Source: Pseudomonas sp. PA15(2017) | GTDB lineage: Bacteria > Pseudomonadota > Gammaproteobacteria > Pseudomonadales > Pseudomonadaceae | NCBI RefSeq assembly: GCF_001945395.1 | Contig: NZ_MSXV01000010.1 | Span: 1 to 64,000, forward strand | Reading direction: 5' to 3' | DNA: 64,000 nucleotides | In this document: positions 41,847 to 50,453 of the stretch, piece by piece | How the letters are laid out: each line of letters opens with the position of its first letter | How positions within the stretch are numbered: position 1 is the stretch's first letter | Position numbers and translations under genes: made by a program | The notes under the pieces: model-generated | Databases searched by the model: none | Seen by the model: only the letters and a program-made list of their open reading frames with translations | What the model was told of the DNA's origin: nothing

Positions 41847-42812
41847 TTGGGCGAGTTCGAGCTGATTCGTCATTACTTCGCCGCAGCCGCCTGTGCACAG
41901 GTGGGCGATGGTGTAGTGCTGGGAATCGGCGACGACTGCGCCCTGCTCGAGGTGCCCGCTGGCGAACAACTGGCGGTGTCCACCGACACCCTGGTCGCTG
42001 GCGTGCATTTTCCGGCCAACGCGCCGGGACGCCTGCTCGGCCAGCGCGCCCTGGCCGTTTCGGTCAGTGACCTGGCCGCCATGGGCGCTGCGCCCCTGGC
42101 GTTCACTCTGGCGCTGACCCTTCCCGAGGTTTCCCCCGACTGGCTGGCCGAATTCACGGCCGGGCTGGAAAGCATGGCGCGTCAATGTGGCGTGCGTCTG
42201 GTCGGTGGCGATACCACCCGCGGGCCGCTAAGCCTGACCCTCACCGTCTTTGGCCGCGTTCCGGCTGGCCAGGCGCTGACCCGCGCGGGTGCCCGCCCGG
42301 GCGACTTGCTGTGCGTCGGCGGCCCGTTGGGCAATGCGGCCGGCGCGCTGCCGTTCGTGCTGGGCGAGCGGGCCGAGCAGCCGGGCACTGCCGAGCTGCT
42401 GGCGCATTACTGGTCACCGGCACCGCAACTGCAGTTGGGACAGGCCCTGCGTGGCATGGCCACGGCTGCGCTGGACATCTCCGACGGCCTGCTCGCCGAC
42501 TGCGGGCACATCGCCCGGGCGTCCGGCGTCGCGCTGTTCGTCGAGCAGCAGCGCCTGCCGCTGTCGGCCGCTCTGCTGGCCTGCGTGGATGATGAAAGCG
42601 CACGTCAGCTGGCGCTTGGGGGTGGCGACGACTACGTGCTTGCCTTTACCCTGCCCGTCGAGAAACTGGACGCGCTGCGCACCATGGGCCAGCCTGTACA
42701 GGTGATCGGTCGGGTCGAGGCCGGACAGGGCGTGCACCTGCTGGACGCCAGCGGCCACGCCATCGAGCCACGGTACAGTGGCTACCAACATTTCGGAATG
42801 CACCGTGACTGA
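41847..42812 (+). CDS. thiL: Thiamine-monophosphate kinase
   Basis: A 321-aa ATP-dependent kinase making thiamine diphosphate. It has the GIGDDCAL metal/ATP motif, VSVSDLAAMGA and DISDGLLAD. It begins at TTG 41847 (MGEFELIRHYF), 5 nt after nusB; no ATG or GTG in this frame fits. Its stop overlaps the pgpA start. Confidence 0.94.
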   Translation: MGEFELIRHYFAAAACAQVGDGVVLGIGDDCALLEVPAGEQLAVSTDTLVAGVHFPANAPGRLLGQRALAVSVSDLAAMGAAPLAFTLALTLPEVSPDWLAEFTAGLESMARQCGVRLVGGDTTRGPLSLTLTVFGRVPAGQALTRAGARPGDLLCVGGPLGNAAGALPFVLGERAEQPGTAELLAHYWSPAPQLQLGQALRGMATAALDISDGLLADCGHIARASGVALFVEQQRLPLSAALLACVDDESARQLALGGGDDYVLAFTLPVEKLDALRTMGQPVQVIGRVEAGQGVHLLDASGHAIEPRYSGYQHFGMHRD

Positions 42813-43338
42813 TCATCCCAAGCAAGTCCCCGCCGAGTTCGTGCCACCTTCCGTGTGGCGCAACCCGTGGCATTTTCTGGCCTTCGGCTTCGGCACCGGC
42901 ACCATCGCCAAGGCGCCGGGTACCTGGGGCTCGCTGGCCGCCGTGCCGTTCATCCCGCTGTGGCAGATGCTGCCGGACTGGGGCTACTGGCTGCTGCTGG
43001 GTGTGACGATGGTGTTCGGCGTATGGCTGTGCGGCAAGGTTGCCGACGACCTGCGCGTGCATGACCATGAAGGCATCGTCTGGGACGAGATGGTCGGCAT
43101 GTGGATCACCCTGTGGCTGGTACCCGAGGGCTGGGGCTGGGTGCTGGTGGGGTTCCTGATGTTCCGCTTCTTCGACATTCTCAAGCCGTGGCCGATCCGC
43201 TGGATCGATCGCCACGTGCACGGCGGTTTCGGCATCATGCTCGACGACGTTTTGGCCGGAGTCTTCGCCTGGCTGGCCATGCAGCTGCTCGTCTGGGGCT
43301 GGGCCAATGGCCTGGCCACCAGCCTGGGCTTTGGCTGA
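42805..43338 (+). CDS. pgpA: Phosphatidylglycerophosphatase A
   Basis: A 177-aa inner-membrane phosphatase that forms phosphatidylglycerol. It has FGFGTGTIAKAPGTWGS, the HDHEGIVWDEMVGMW acidic motif and RFFDILKPWPI, with three to four hydrophobic segments. I chose the GTG at 42805, which overlaps thiL by 8 bp and has GGAATG upstream. It is the last gene of the long rib-nus-thi run. Confidence 0.94.
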   Translation: MTDHPKQVPAEFVPPSVWRNPWHFLAFGFGTGTIAKAPGTWGSLAAVPFIPLWQMLPDWGYWLLLGVTMVFGVWLCGKVADDLRVHDHEGIVWDEMVGMWITLWLVPEGWGWVLVGFLMFRFFDILKPWPIRWIDRHVHGGFGIMLDDVLAGVFAWLAMQLLVWGWANGLATSLGFG

Positions 43339-43349
43339 TCGGGAGACAC

Positions 43350-44075
43350 ATGATGCGTGCGCTATGGCTGGCTCTGTTGTTGTCCTTCGGTGTCTGCGCT
43401 CAGGCGAGCAGTGACGTACCGGCTAGCATCCGTATGGCCAGCGACGTGTGGGTCGATCGCATCAACCCCGACGGTACCGGTATGTCCTGGGACATCCTGC
43501 GCATGGTCTTCGAGCCCGCTGGCGTCAAGCTGGAGATGCAGATCGTGCCCTACACCCGCTCCATCGGCCTGGTGAAGCGCGGTGAGGCGGACGCCTGGGT
43601 CGCTTCCTACCAGAACGAGGTCAGCGGCGGGGTGGTGTACCCGAGCTGGCACTACGATTCCGACCTGATCAGCGCCCTGAGCCTGGCGGCCAAGGCCGCG
43701 CCGGATCAGGCCGAGTTGCGTCGCTCGCGTCTGGTGTGGATGCGCGGTTACGAGTACCAGCGCTACATCCCCGGGCTCACCCACTACAACGAGCTGCAGC
43801 GGCGCAGCGGTATCCTGTCGATGCTCGATCAGGGCCATGCCGATTACTACATCGATGCCCGTCCCGAGGTCGAACAGACCCTCGCCGGCGCCACCGATCC
43901 CGGCAAGTACCGGGTGACCGACCTGCTGCGCCTGCCGCTTTACATCGGCTTTTCCGACACGCCGCGTGGACGCGCGCTGGCCAAGCTGTTCGATCAGCGC
44001 ATGGCCGAGCTGGTCGAAAAAGACGAGTTGCGCGCGGTTTTCGAGCGCTGGGGCCAGCATTATCCTTTCGAATAG
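43350..44075 (+). CDS. Periplasmic solute-binding-like protein
   Basis: A 241-aa protein with a signal peptide (1-19, AQA-SS) and an SBP_bac_3-type fold (MSWDILRMVFEPAGVKLEMQIVPYTRSIGLVKRGEADAWV). The ligand is unknown and no transporter genes adjoin it. It may be a lone amino-acid-type binding or sensory protein. GGGAG precedes tandem ATGs at 43350 and 43353. Confidence 0.78.
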   Translation: MMRALWLALLLSFGVCAQASSDVPASIRMASDVWVDRINPDGTGMSWDILRMVFEPAGVKLEMQIVPYTRSIGLVKRGEADAWVASYQNEVSGGVVYPSWHYDSDLISALSLAAKAAPDQAELRRSRLVWMRGYEYQRYIPGLTHYNELQRRSGILSMLDQGHADYYIDARPEVEQTLAGATDPGKYRVTDLLRLPLYIGFSDTPRGRALAKLFDQRMAELVEKDELRAVFERWGQHYPFE

Positions 44076-44090
44076 CCGGGAGAGGCACGG

Positions 44091-44735
44091 ATGCGTCGAG
44101 TGATGATGGTCATGGCAGGCTTGTTGGCTGCGCCGCTATTGCTGGCAGCCACACCGGTTCAGGTGGTCGGCCTGTTTCCCGGCGCGGCGGTGGTTTCGGT
44201 CGACGGTCAGCGCAAGCTGGTACGCGTCGGTCAGACCGGCCCCGGCGGCGTGCAGGTTGTCAGCGTCGACAGCCGCAGCGCGGTGCTGCGCGTCGATGGC
44301 GTGGAACGCAGCTACGGCCTGAGCCGCGAATACAACACCGAGGGTTTTGCGGCGCCTCAGAAACAGACTCTCAGCATCGCCCGCAGCAATGGCGGCCACT
44401 ATTGGGCCGAAGGCGCGATCAATGGCCGCGCCCAGCAATTTCTGGTCGATACTGGCGCCACATCGGTGGCTCTCAATGAAAATCACGCCCGCCGCCTGGG
44501 CATCGACTACCGCACCAGCGGCCAGCCGATCCAGGTCAGTACTGCCAGCGGCACGGCTCGGGGCTGGCGGGTGACCCTCGACAAGGTCAGCGTCGGCTCC
44601 CTGCAGGTCATGGGCGTCGAGGCAGTGGTGCTCGAGGGCGCCTCGCCCACCGAAGCGCTGCTGGGTATGAGCTTTCTCAATCGCGTTGGCTGGCGGGTGG
44701 AGAACAACCTGCTGGTGCTCGAGTCGCGCATCTGA
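44091..44735 (+). CDS. Retropepsin-like aspartic protease (TIGR02281/clan AA type)
   Basis: A 214-aa protein with an N-terminal signal sequence (LLAAPLLLAATP). The protease core FLVDTGATSVALN carries the catalytic DTGA and is followed by the LLGMSFLNRV flap-side motif. One copy of the motif means it must dimerise to work. Periplasmic location is inferred. It is 15 nt after the binding-protein gene, so probably in the same operon. The substrate is unknown. Confidence 0.8.
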   Translation: MRRVMMVMAGLLAAPLLLAATPVQVVGLFPGAAVVSVDGQRKLVRVGQTGPGGVQVVSVDSRSAVLRVDGVERSYGLSREYNTEGFAAPQKQTLSIARSNGGHYWAEGAINGRAQQFLVDTGATSVALNENHARRLGIDYRTSGQPIQVSTASGTARGWRVTLDKVSVGSLQVMGVEAVVLEGASPTEALLGMSFLNRVGWRVENNLLVLESRI

Positions 44736-44768
44736 ATCGCGGCGCCCGGAGCGGGCACCGCAGCTTTC

Positions 44769-46043
44769 TCAATGCGAGTCGTCGCTGGTGGTTTGTGGCG
44801 TACCGCGGTATAGCCGGCTGACCAGCGGGCCGATGGACAAGCCCTGTAGCAGGATCGAGGTGAGCACGACGATGTAGGTCAGGCTCAGCAGCAGGTCGCG
44901 TTCCTCGCCGAGTGGCAATGACAGCGCCAGCGCTACCGACACGCCACCGCGCAGCCCACCCCAGGTGAGGATGCGGATCGCCCCGTGGGACACCTGGCGG
45001 CGTCCACCGGCACGCCGGCGCATCACCAACACCGCTGGGGCCACCGTCAGCAGGCGCGCTACCAGCACTGCGCCGCCAAGCACGAAAGCGGCGATGATGT
45101 GCAGCCAGGAGAACGGCAGGAGCAGCAGCTCCAGGCCGATCAGGGCGAACAGCAGGGCGTTGAGGATCTCGTCGATCAGCTCCCAGAACCCATCCACGTA
45201 GCGGCGCGATTCGTCCGACATGGCGTGCTTGCGGCCCAGGTTGCCGATGATCAGGCCGGCCACCACCATGGCGATCGGCCCGGAAACGTGCAGCCGCGCC
45301 GCCAGTGCCGCGCCACCGAATACCAGCGCCAGGGTCAGCATCACCTCGACCTGATACTGGTCGATGCTGCGCAGCATCAGCAGCACGCCATAGCCCAGCG
45401 CGGCGCCGAACAGCAGGCCGCCCACCGCTTCGTGGACGAACAGCCAGCTCACCGTACCCAGGGTCGGCGTGCTGCCCAGTTGCAGAATGCCGAGCAGGAT
45501 GGTGAACACCACCACCGCGGTGCCGTCGTTGAACAGCGACTCGCCGACGATGGTGGTGGCCAGCGGTTTCGGCGCGCCGGACGACTTGAGAATCCCCATC
45601 ACCGCGATCGGGTCGGTCGGCGAGATCAGCGCGCCGAACAGCAGGCAGTAGATGAAGTCCACGTGCCAGCCGAACAGGGCGAAGATGTAGAACGCCAACG
45701 TGCCGATCACGCTGGTGGCGATCAGCACGCCGAAGGTGGCCAACAGGCCGATGGGCCATTTGTAGCTGCGCAAGTCGTGCAGGTCGACGTGCAAGGCGCC
45801 AGCGAACAGCAGGGCCGGCAGGAACCAGGTCATCAGGATGTCGGAGAAGTCGATGCGGCGGATGATTTCCTGCGCCTCGATCTCGATCAGTGGATAACCG
45901 AGCTGGCTCAGGCCCTGGGCGATCAGCGAGAAGATCAGCGCGGTGGCCATTACGCCGATGGTTGGCGGCAGGCGGATGAAGCGGTAGTTGACGTAGGTGA
46001 GCAGGGTGGTGAGGACGATGAAGGCGGCAACGAGGTCGAGCAC
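44769..46043 (-). CDS. CPA1-family Na+(K+)/H+ antiporter
   Basis: A 424-aa inner-membrane protein with about twelve helices. GALISPTDPIAVMGIL and ESLFNDGTAVVVF are the ion-binding helices of the NhaP/CPA1 family, and LTWGGLRGGVSVALALSLP is the conserved late helix. I chose the GTG at 46043 because AAAGGAGA precedes it; the frame is open 148 codons further but that part has no membrane protein character. Cation specificity cannot be told from sequence. Confidence 0.88.
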   Translation of the reverse strand: MLDLVAAFIVLTTLLTYVNYRFIRLPPTIGVMATALIFSLIAQGLSQLGYPLIEIEAQEIIRRIDFSDILMTWFLPALLFAGALHVDLHDLRSYKWPIGLLATFGVLIATSVIGTLAFYIFALFGWHVDFIYCLLFGALISPTDPIAVMGILKSSGAPKPLATTIVGESLFNDGTAVVVFTILLGILQLGSTPTLGTVSWLFVHEAVGGLLFGAALGYGVLLMLRSIDQYQVEVMLTLALVFGGAALAARLHVSGPIAMVVAGLIIGNLGRKHAMSDESRRYVDGFWELIDEILNALLFALIGLELLLLPFSWLHIIAAFVLGGAVLVARLLTVAPAVLVMRRRAGGRRQVSHGAIRILTWGGLRGGVSVALALSLPLGEERDLLLSLTYIVVLTSILLQGLSIGPLVSRLYRGTPQTTSDDSH

Positions 46044-46352
46044 GGGGTCTCCTTTGGCGGCTGATGTTCGCCATCCTGACGAACACCCTGGAGCCCTGAT
46101 GATACCTGGCTTGTAACTGAATGTGTGACGCCATGGGCCTGGCGGGCCATGGCAGAACGATGGCAAAAAAGCGGAACCGAAGCGGCAAGGCAGGGTCGAG
46201 TAGGACATGGGTCGGAAGGCTGCAGGGCATATGTGTCCTGGCAAGAGGGGCGTCGCGTAGCGATGTTCCAGCCCCCCGGCATTGGAGGGCCGATGCGCAA
46301 TGTATCCGGCCAGCTCGACACGCCAACGGCGGTCGTAAACTGGAGTCGAAAT
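46044..46352. other. Non-coding gap between the divergent antiporter and ABC operon
   Basis: About 310 bp that must contain both promoters. I found a small palindromic area (gccatgggcctggcgggccatggc near 46131) but no convincing -35/-10 pair and no gene. Confidence 0.4.
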
Positions 46353-47066
46353 ATGCTGAAGAGCTTCGGCAAGGTGCTGCTGGGCGCTGTTGCGCTGATC
46401 GCGGTACTGGCCTTGCTGGTCCATTGGATCACCCCGGCGGTGCTCACGCAGCACCGCGAAGACCTCATCTACTACCTGCAGGCGCATCTGTTCCTGGTGT
46501 TCGTGTCGATGCTGGCGGCCCTAGCAGTTGGCATTCCGGCCGGCATCCTGCTCAGCCGCCCCGGCCGCGAGCACAACGCCGAGCGCTTCATGCAGGTGTT
46601 CAACGTGGGCAATACCGTGCCGCCGCTGGCCGTGCTGGCCATTGCGCTGTCAGTGGTCGGCATCGGCAACGGTCCAGCGATCCTCGCCCTGTTCCTCGCC
46701 TCGCTGTTGCCCATCGTGCGCAATACCTACGAAGGCCTGCGCAATGTGCCGGGTTCGCTGAAAGAGGCCGCCACCGGTATTGGTATGACGCCACGGCAGG
46801 CGCTGTGGCGGGTCGAGCTGCCCAACGCGGTGCCGATCATCGTCGGTGGCATCCGCGTGGCGCTGGCGCTGAACGTCGGTACGGCGCCCCTGGTGTTTCT
46901 GATCGGCGCCAACAGCCTTGGCAGTCTGATCTTTCCCGCCATTGCCCTGGAAAACCAACCGCTGTTGATTCTTGGCGCCGCTGCCACGGCTTTGCTGGCG
47001 TTGCTGCTCGATGGCCTGGTGGCTGCCACCAGTCGTTTCTGGTTCGAGCGTGGGGTGGCCCGTTGA
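46353..47066 (+). CDS. Osmoprotectant-type ABC transporter permease 1
   Basis: A 237-aa permease with five to six helices and the EAA loop SLKEAATGIGMTPRQALWRVELPNAVP. It is of the OpuC/OsmF type, which imports betaine, choline or related quaternary ammonium compounds. It starts at ATG 46353 with GGAG upstream. First gene of the operon permease-binding protein-permease-ATPase. Confidence 0.85.
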   Translation: MLKSFGKVLLGAVALIAVLALLVHWITPAVLTQHREDLIYYLQAHLFLVFVSMLAALAVGIPAGILLSRPGREHNAERFMQVFNVGNTVPPLAVLAIALSVVGIGNGPAILALFLASLLPIVRNTYEGLRNVPGSLKEAATGIGMTPRQALWRVELPNAVPIIVGGIRVALALNVGTAPLVFLIGANSLGSLIFPAIALENQPLLILGAAATALLALLLDGLVAATSRFWFERGVAR

Positions 47067-47074
47067 AGGAAACA

Positions 47075-47968
47075 ATGATGAAGTCTCTTGTTCTGTGCCT
47101 CGGTCTGCTGCTGGCTGCGACCAGCCAGGCTGCGCAAATCCGTATCGGTGCCAAGGTATTCACCGAGCAGGTGATCCTCTCCGAGCTCACTGCTCAGTAC
47201 CTGCGCCCCCATGGTTATCAGGCGCGCATCGTTGGCAACCTGGGCAGCACCATCGCCTGGAACGCCATGAAGAGCGGCCAGCTGGACCTGACCTGGGAGT
47301 ACACCGGCACCTCCCTGGTGGCCTATAACAAGGTCACCGAGCGCCTCGACAAAGAGGCCGCCTACCAGCGCGTCAAGGAGCTGGATGCCAAGAACGGTGC
47401 GATCTGGCTGACGCCCTCGCGTTTCAACAACACCTACGCCCTAGCGCTGCCGGAAGAGGTCGCTGAAGAGCATCCGAACATCCATACCATCAGCGATCTC
47501 GCCCAGGCCCTGAAAACGCCGGGCAAGGGCAACCGCCTGCTGGCGTTGGACATCGAATTCGCCAATCGCTCCGATGGCCTGGCCGGGCTGGTCAAGGAAT
47601 ACGGCCTGACCTTTACCCGCAACGAAGTCCGCCAGATGGACCCGGGCCTGGTCTACACCGCACTGCGCAACGGCCAGGTGTTCGTCGGCCTGGTGTACAC
47701 CACCGACGGCCGCCTGGATTCCTTCGGCCTGCGCCTGCTCGAGGACGACCGCAAGTACTTCCCGGATTACACCGCTGCGCCGGTGGTCAATGCCGACTAC
47801 CTCAAGCAGCACCCGGAACTCGAAGCGCTGCTCAAGCCGCTCGCCGAGCGCCTTGACGACGCCACCATGCGTCGCCTCAACGCCCGCGTCGATGTGGATC
47901 GCGAAACGCCCGCTGCAGTGGCCGCCGACTTCCTGCGTCAGGAAAAACTGATCGGGGAGGGCAACTGA
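47075..47968 (+). CDS. OsmF/OpuC-type periplasmic substrate-binding protein
   Basis: A 297-aa protein with a signal peptide (to about residue 20, QAAQ). The mature part IRIGAKVFTEQVILSELTAQYL and LDLTWEYTGTSL is the signature of the OpuAC/ProX-like glycine-betaine family (OsmF, YehZ). AAGGA precedes tandem ATGs (47075, 47078). It probably binds a quaternary ammonium solute; the exact ligand is not shown by the sequence. Confidence 0.88.
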   Translation: MMKSLVLCLGLLLAATSQAAQIRIGAKVFTEQVILSELTAQYLRPHGYQARIVGNLGSTIAWNAMKSGQLDLTWEYTGTSLVAYNKVTERLDKEAAYQRVKELDAKNGAIWLTPSRFNNTYALALPEEVAEEHPNIHTISDLAQALKTPGKGNRLLALDIEFANRSDGLAGLVKEYGLTFTRNEVRQMDPGLVYTALRNGQVFVGLVYTTDGRLDSFGLRLLEDDRKYFPDYTAAPVVNADYLKQHPELEALLKPLAERLDDATMRRLNARVDVDRETPAAVAADFLRQEKLIGEGN

Positions 47969-47969
47969 C

Positions 47970-48629
47970 ATGGATTTCATGACCGCTTTCCAGCATATCG
48001 ACTGGAGCCAAGTGCTCAGCCTGACCGTCGAGCACATCGCCCTGGTCGGCATCGCCGTGGGCCTGGCAATCCTCATCGGCGTGCCGCTGGGCATCCTGAT
48101 GACTCGCTTCCCCTGGCTCGCCGGGCCGCTGCAGGGCCTGGCCACCGTGGTGCTGACGCTGCCGGCCATCGCCCTGTTCGGCCTGCTGTTGCCGTTCTAC
48201 TCACAGTTCGGCCAGGGCCTGGGGCCATTACCGGCGGTGACCGCAGTATTCCTGTACTCGCTGCTGCCCATCCTGCGCAACACCTACCTGGCGCTGACCA
48301 GCGTGGAACCGGGTATTCGCGAGGCCGGCAAAGGCATCGGCATGAGTTTCTGGCAGCGCCTGCGCATGGTCGATCTGCCGATCGCCGTGCCGGTGATCCT
48401 GGCGGGCGTGCGCACCGCCGTGGTGATGAACATCGGCGTGATGACCATCGCCGCCACCATCGGTGCCGGCGGCCTCGGCGTACTGATTCTCACCGCCATC
48501 AGCCGTAGCGACATGGCGACCCTTTTCGTTGGTGCGGTGCTGGTGAGCCTGCTCGCCATCGTCGCCGATCTGTTTTTGCAGTGGCTGCAGAAAACGCTCA
48601 CTCCCCGTGGCCTGAAAGCCGCCCACTGA
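47970..48629 (+). CDS. Osmoprotectant-type ABC transporter permease 2
   Basis: A 219-aa second permease with the EAA loop GIREAGKGIGMSFWQRLRMVDLPIAVP. Its homology to the first permease suggests a heterodimeric channel. It begins 1 nt after the binding-protein stop, with GGGAGG upstream. Confidence 0.87.
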   Translation: MDFMTAFQHIDWSQVLSLTVEHIALVGIAVGLAILIGVPLGILMTRFPWLAGPLQGLATVVLTLPAIALFGLLLPFYSQFGQGLGPLPAVTAVFLYSLLPILRNTYLALTSVEPGIREAGKGIGMSFWQRLRMVDLPIAVPVILAGVRTAVVMNIGVMTIAATIGAGGLGVLILTAISRSDMATLFVGAVLVSLLAIVADLFLQWLQKTLTPRGLKAAH

Positions 48630-48639
48630 GGACTCGAAC

Positions 48640-49794
48640 ATGATTCAACTCGACAAACTGACCAAGAAATTCCACCAAAAAGGCAAGGACGTCATCGCCG
48701 TCAACGAAGTCAGCCTGACTGTCGACGAAGGCCATATCTGCGTGTTCCTCGGCCCCTCCGGCTGCGGCAAGAGCACCACCCTTAAGATGATCAACCGGCT
48801 GATCGAGCCGACCTCCGGGCGCGTGCTGATCAACGGCGAAGACACCACCGGCATCGACGAAGTGACCCTGCGTCGCAACATCGGTTACGTGATCCAGCAG
48901 ATCGGTCTGTTCCCCAACATGACCATCGAGGAGAACATCACCGTGGTGCCCAAGTTGCTCGGTTGGGACAAGAAGCGCTGTCATGAGCGCGCCGTGGAGC
49001 TGATGAGCATGGTGCAATTGGAGCCCAAACAATATCTGTCGCGTTATCCCCGCGAACTCTCCGGCGGCCAACAGCAGCGTATCGGCGTGATCCGCGCCCT
49101 TGCCGCCGATGCACCGGTGTTGCTGATGGACGAACCCTTCGGTGCGGTCGACCCGGTCAACCGCGACGCGATCCAGAACGAGTTCTTCCAGATGCAGCGC
49201 GCGCTGAACAAGACCGTGATCATGGTCAGTCACGATATCGACGAGGCCATCAAACTGGGTGACAAGATCGCCATCTTCAAGGACGGCACACTGCTGCAGT
49301 TCGATCACCCGGACACCCTGTTGGCGCACCCGGCCGACGATTTCGTCAGCGGTTTCGTCGGCCAGGACAGTACCCTCAAGCGCCTGCTGCTGATTCGCGC
49401 CGAGGACGCCGCCGACGATGCACCCTCGATACTGGCCGAGACCAGCATCGCCGATGCCGTGGAACTGATGGAGGAGCATGACCGCCGTCATCTGGTGGTC
49501 ACCGATGCCGGCAAGAAGGCCCTGGGCTACGTTCGCCGTCGCGATATGCGTGGGCAGGGCGGCTCGGTACAACCCTTCGTGCAACCCTTCAACGCCACCG
49601 CCGCCCACGACGAACACCTGCGCATCCTGCTGTCGCGCATGTACGAGTTCAATCGCTCGTGGCTGCCCGTGCTCAGCGCGGAGAACGACTTCCTCGGCGA
49701 AGTCACTCAGGAGTCCATCGCCGACTACCTCAGCTCCGGTCGCTCGCGGGGCAAGAGCAATATCGTTTCGCCGGCGGAGCAGGTCGCCAGCTGA
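48640..49794 (+). CDS. Osmoprotectant-type ABC ATPase with CBS domains
   Basis: A 384-aa protein. The ATPase domain (1-240) has Walker A GPSGCGKST, signature LSGGQQQR and Walker B VLLMDEPF. The C-terminal region (about 265-370) contains two CBS repeats (TSIADAVELMEEHDRRHLVVTD; NRSWLPVLSAENDFLGEVTQE). CBS pairs in OpuA-type ATPases sense ionic strength, so the transporter is probably osmotically gated. Confidence 0.9.
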   Translation: MIQLDKLTKKFHQKGKDVIAVNEVSLTVDEGHICVFLGPSGCGKSTTLKMINRLIEPTSGRVLINGEDTTGIDEVTLRRNIGYVIQQIGLFPNMTIEENITVVPKLLGWDKKRCHERAVELMSMVQLEPKQYLSRYPRELSGGQQQRIGVIRALAADAPVLLMDEPFGAVDPVNRDAIQNEFFQMQRALNKTVIMVSHDIDEAIKLGDKIAIFKDGTLLQFDHPDTLLAHPADDFVSGFVGQDSTLKRLLLIRAEDAADDAPSILAETSIADAVELMEEHDRRHLVVTDAGKKALGYVRRRDMRGQGGSVQPFVQPFNATAAHDEHLRILLSRMYEFNRSWLPVLSAENDFLGEVTQESIADYLSSGRSRGKSNIVSPAEQVAS

Positions 49795-49845
49795 GGCGTC
49801 GCCCCGAGCCGCTCATATCGATCGGCTCGGGGGTGGCTGGTGCCC

Positions 49846-50205
49846 TCAGGCCTGCTCGAAGATCACGTAGACCTTACGGCACGGCTCCAGCACTTCCCAG
49901 GTGCCGGTGAAGCCGGCCGGAATCACGAAGCGGTCGCCGGCGCGCACGGTCTTGGCATTGCCGTCGCCGTCACGCAGCACCGAGACGCCCTGGAGGATCT
50001 CGCAGTATTCGTGCTCGGTGTAGTTCACCGTCCACTGGCCAACCTCGCTCTCCCAGATACCGGTGTTGAATTGCCCACAGGGGCTGGCGTAGTGGTTGCG
50101 CACCTGCTGCTGCGGGTCGCCCTTGAGGATCTTTTCGGCAGCGGGGCGGTAGCTTTCGGTGCTGCCGGTGCTTTGCGCGAAATCGACGATCTGCTGGATA
50201 TTCAT
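49846..50205 (-). CDS. Cupin-domain protein
   Basis: A 119-aa single-domain cupin. HEYCEILQG and GDRFVIPAGFTGTWEV are its two cupin motifs, with the metal-binding His replaced or unclear in the second. The start MNIQQIVDF at 50205 has GGGAAGCGAG upstream. It lies convergent to the ABC ATPase and divergent to the aldehyde dehydrogenase, so a role in polyamine catabolism is only suggested by location. Confidence 0.75.
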   Translation of the reverse strand: MNIQQIVDFAQSTGSTESYRPAAEKILKGDPQQQVRNHYASPCGQFNTGIWESEVGQWTVNYTEHEYCEILQGVSVLRDGDGNAKTVRAGDRFVIPAGFTGTWEVLEPCRKVYVIFEQA

Positions 50206-50453
50206 ACTCGCTTCCCTGGTCAACGTGAACGTACGTCGATCTTCCCATGGTCACTGCAGGCCAGGGGCGGCGCGGCGTAACGATTTGTTCGAGTCTATGT
50301 TTAAAAAAATGAACGCGGCAAGAGCGTTTGCCCACCAAGTGTCAAGAATATTGAAAATGCTGCGAGCGCTGGTTTAGTGTGGCTCGCAGTTTTCGGCCCA
50401 TGGCGGCCACCGTAGGCGCCCACGCGCTTCCACCGACGAAAGAGGATGATCAG

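Noticed and set aside
44677..46326. 549-aa frame opposite in phase to the antiporter
   Set aside because: Arg/His/Pro-rich shadow; the neighbouring frame has CPA1 motifs and a strong ribosome binding site.
46121..47968. 615-aa frame that seems to fuse an upstream sequence to the OsmF-like protein
   Set aside because: The first 300 codons are the wrong phase of the permease gene; the binding protein has its own signal peptide and ribosome binding site at 47075.
50206..50453. sigma54 promoter before kauB
   Set aside because: No GG-N10-GC pair with the -24/-12 context (TGGCAC...TTGC) is present.
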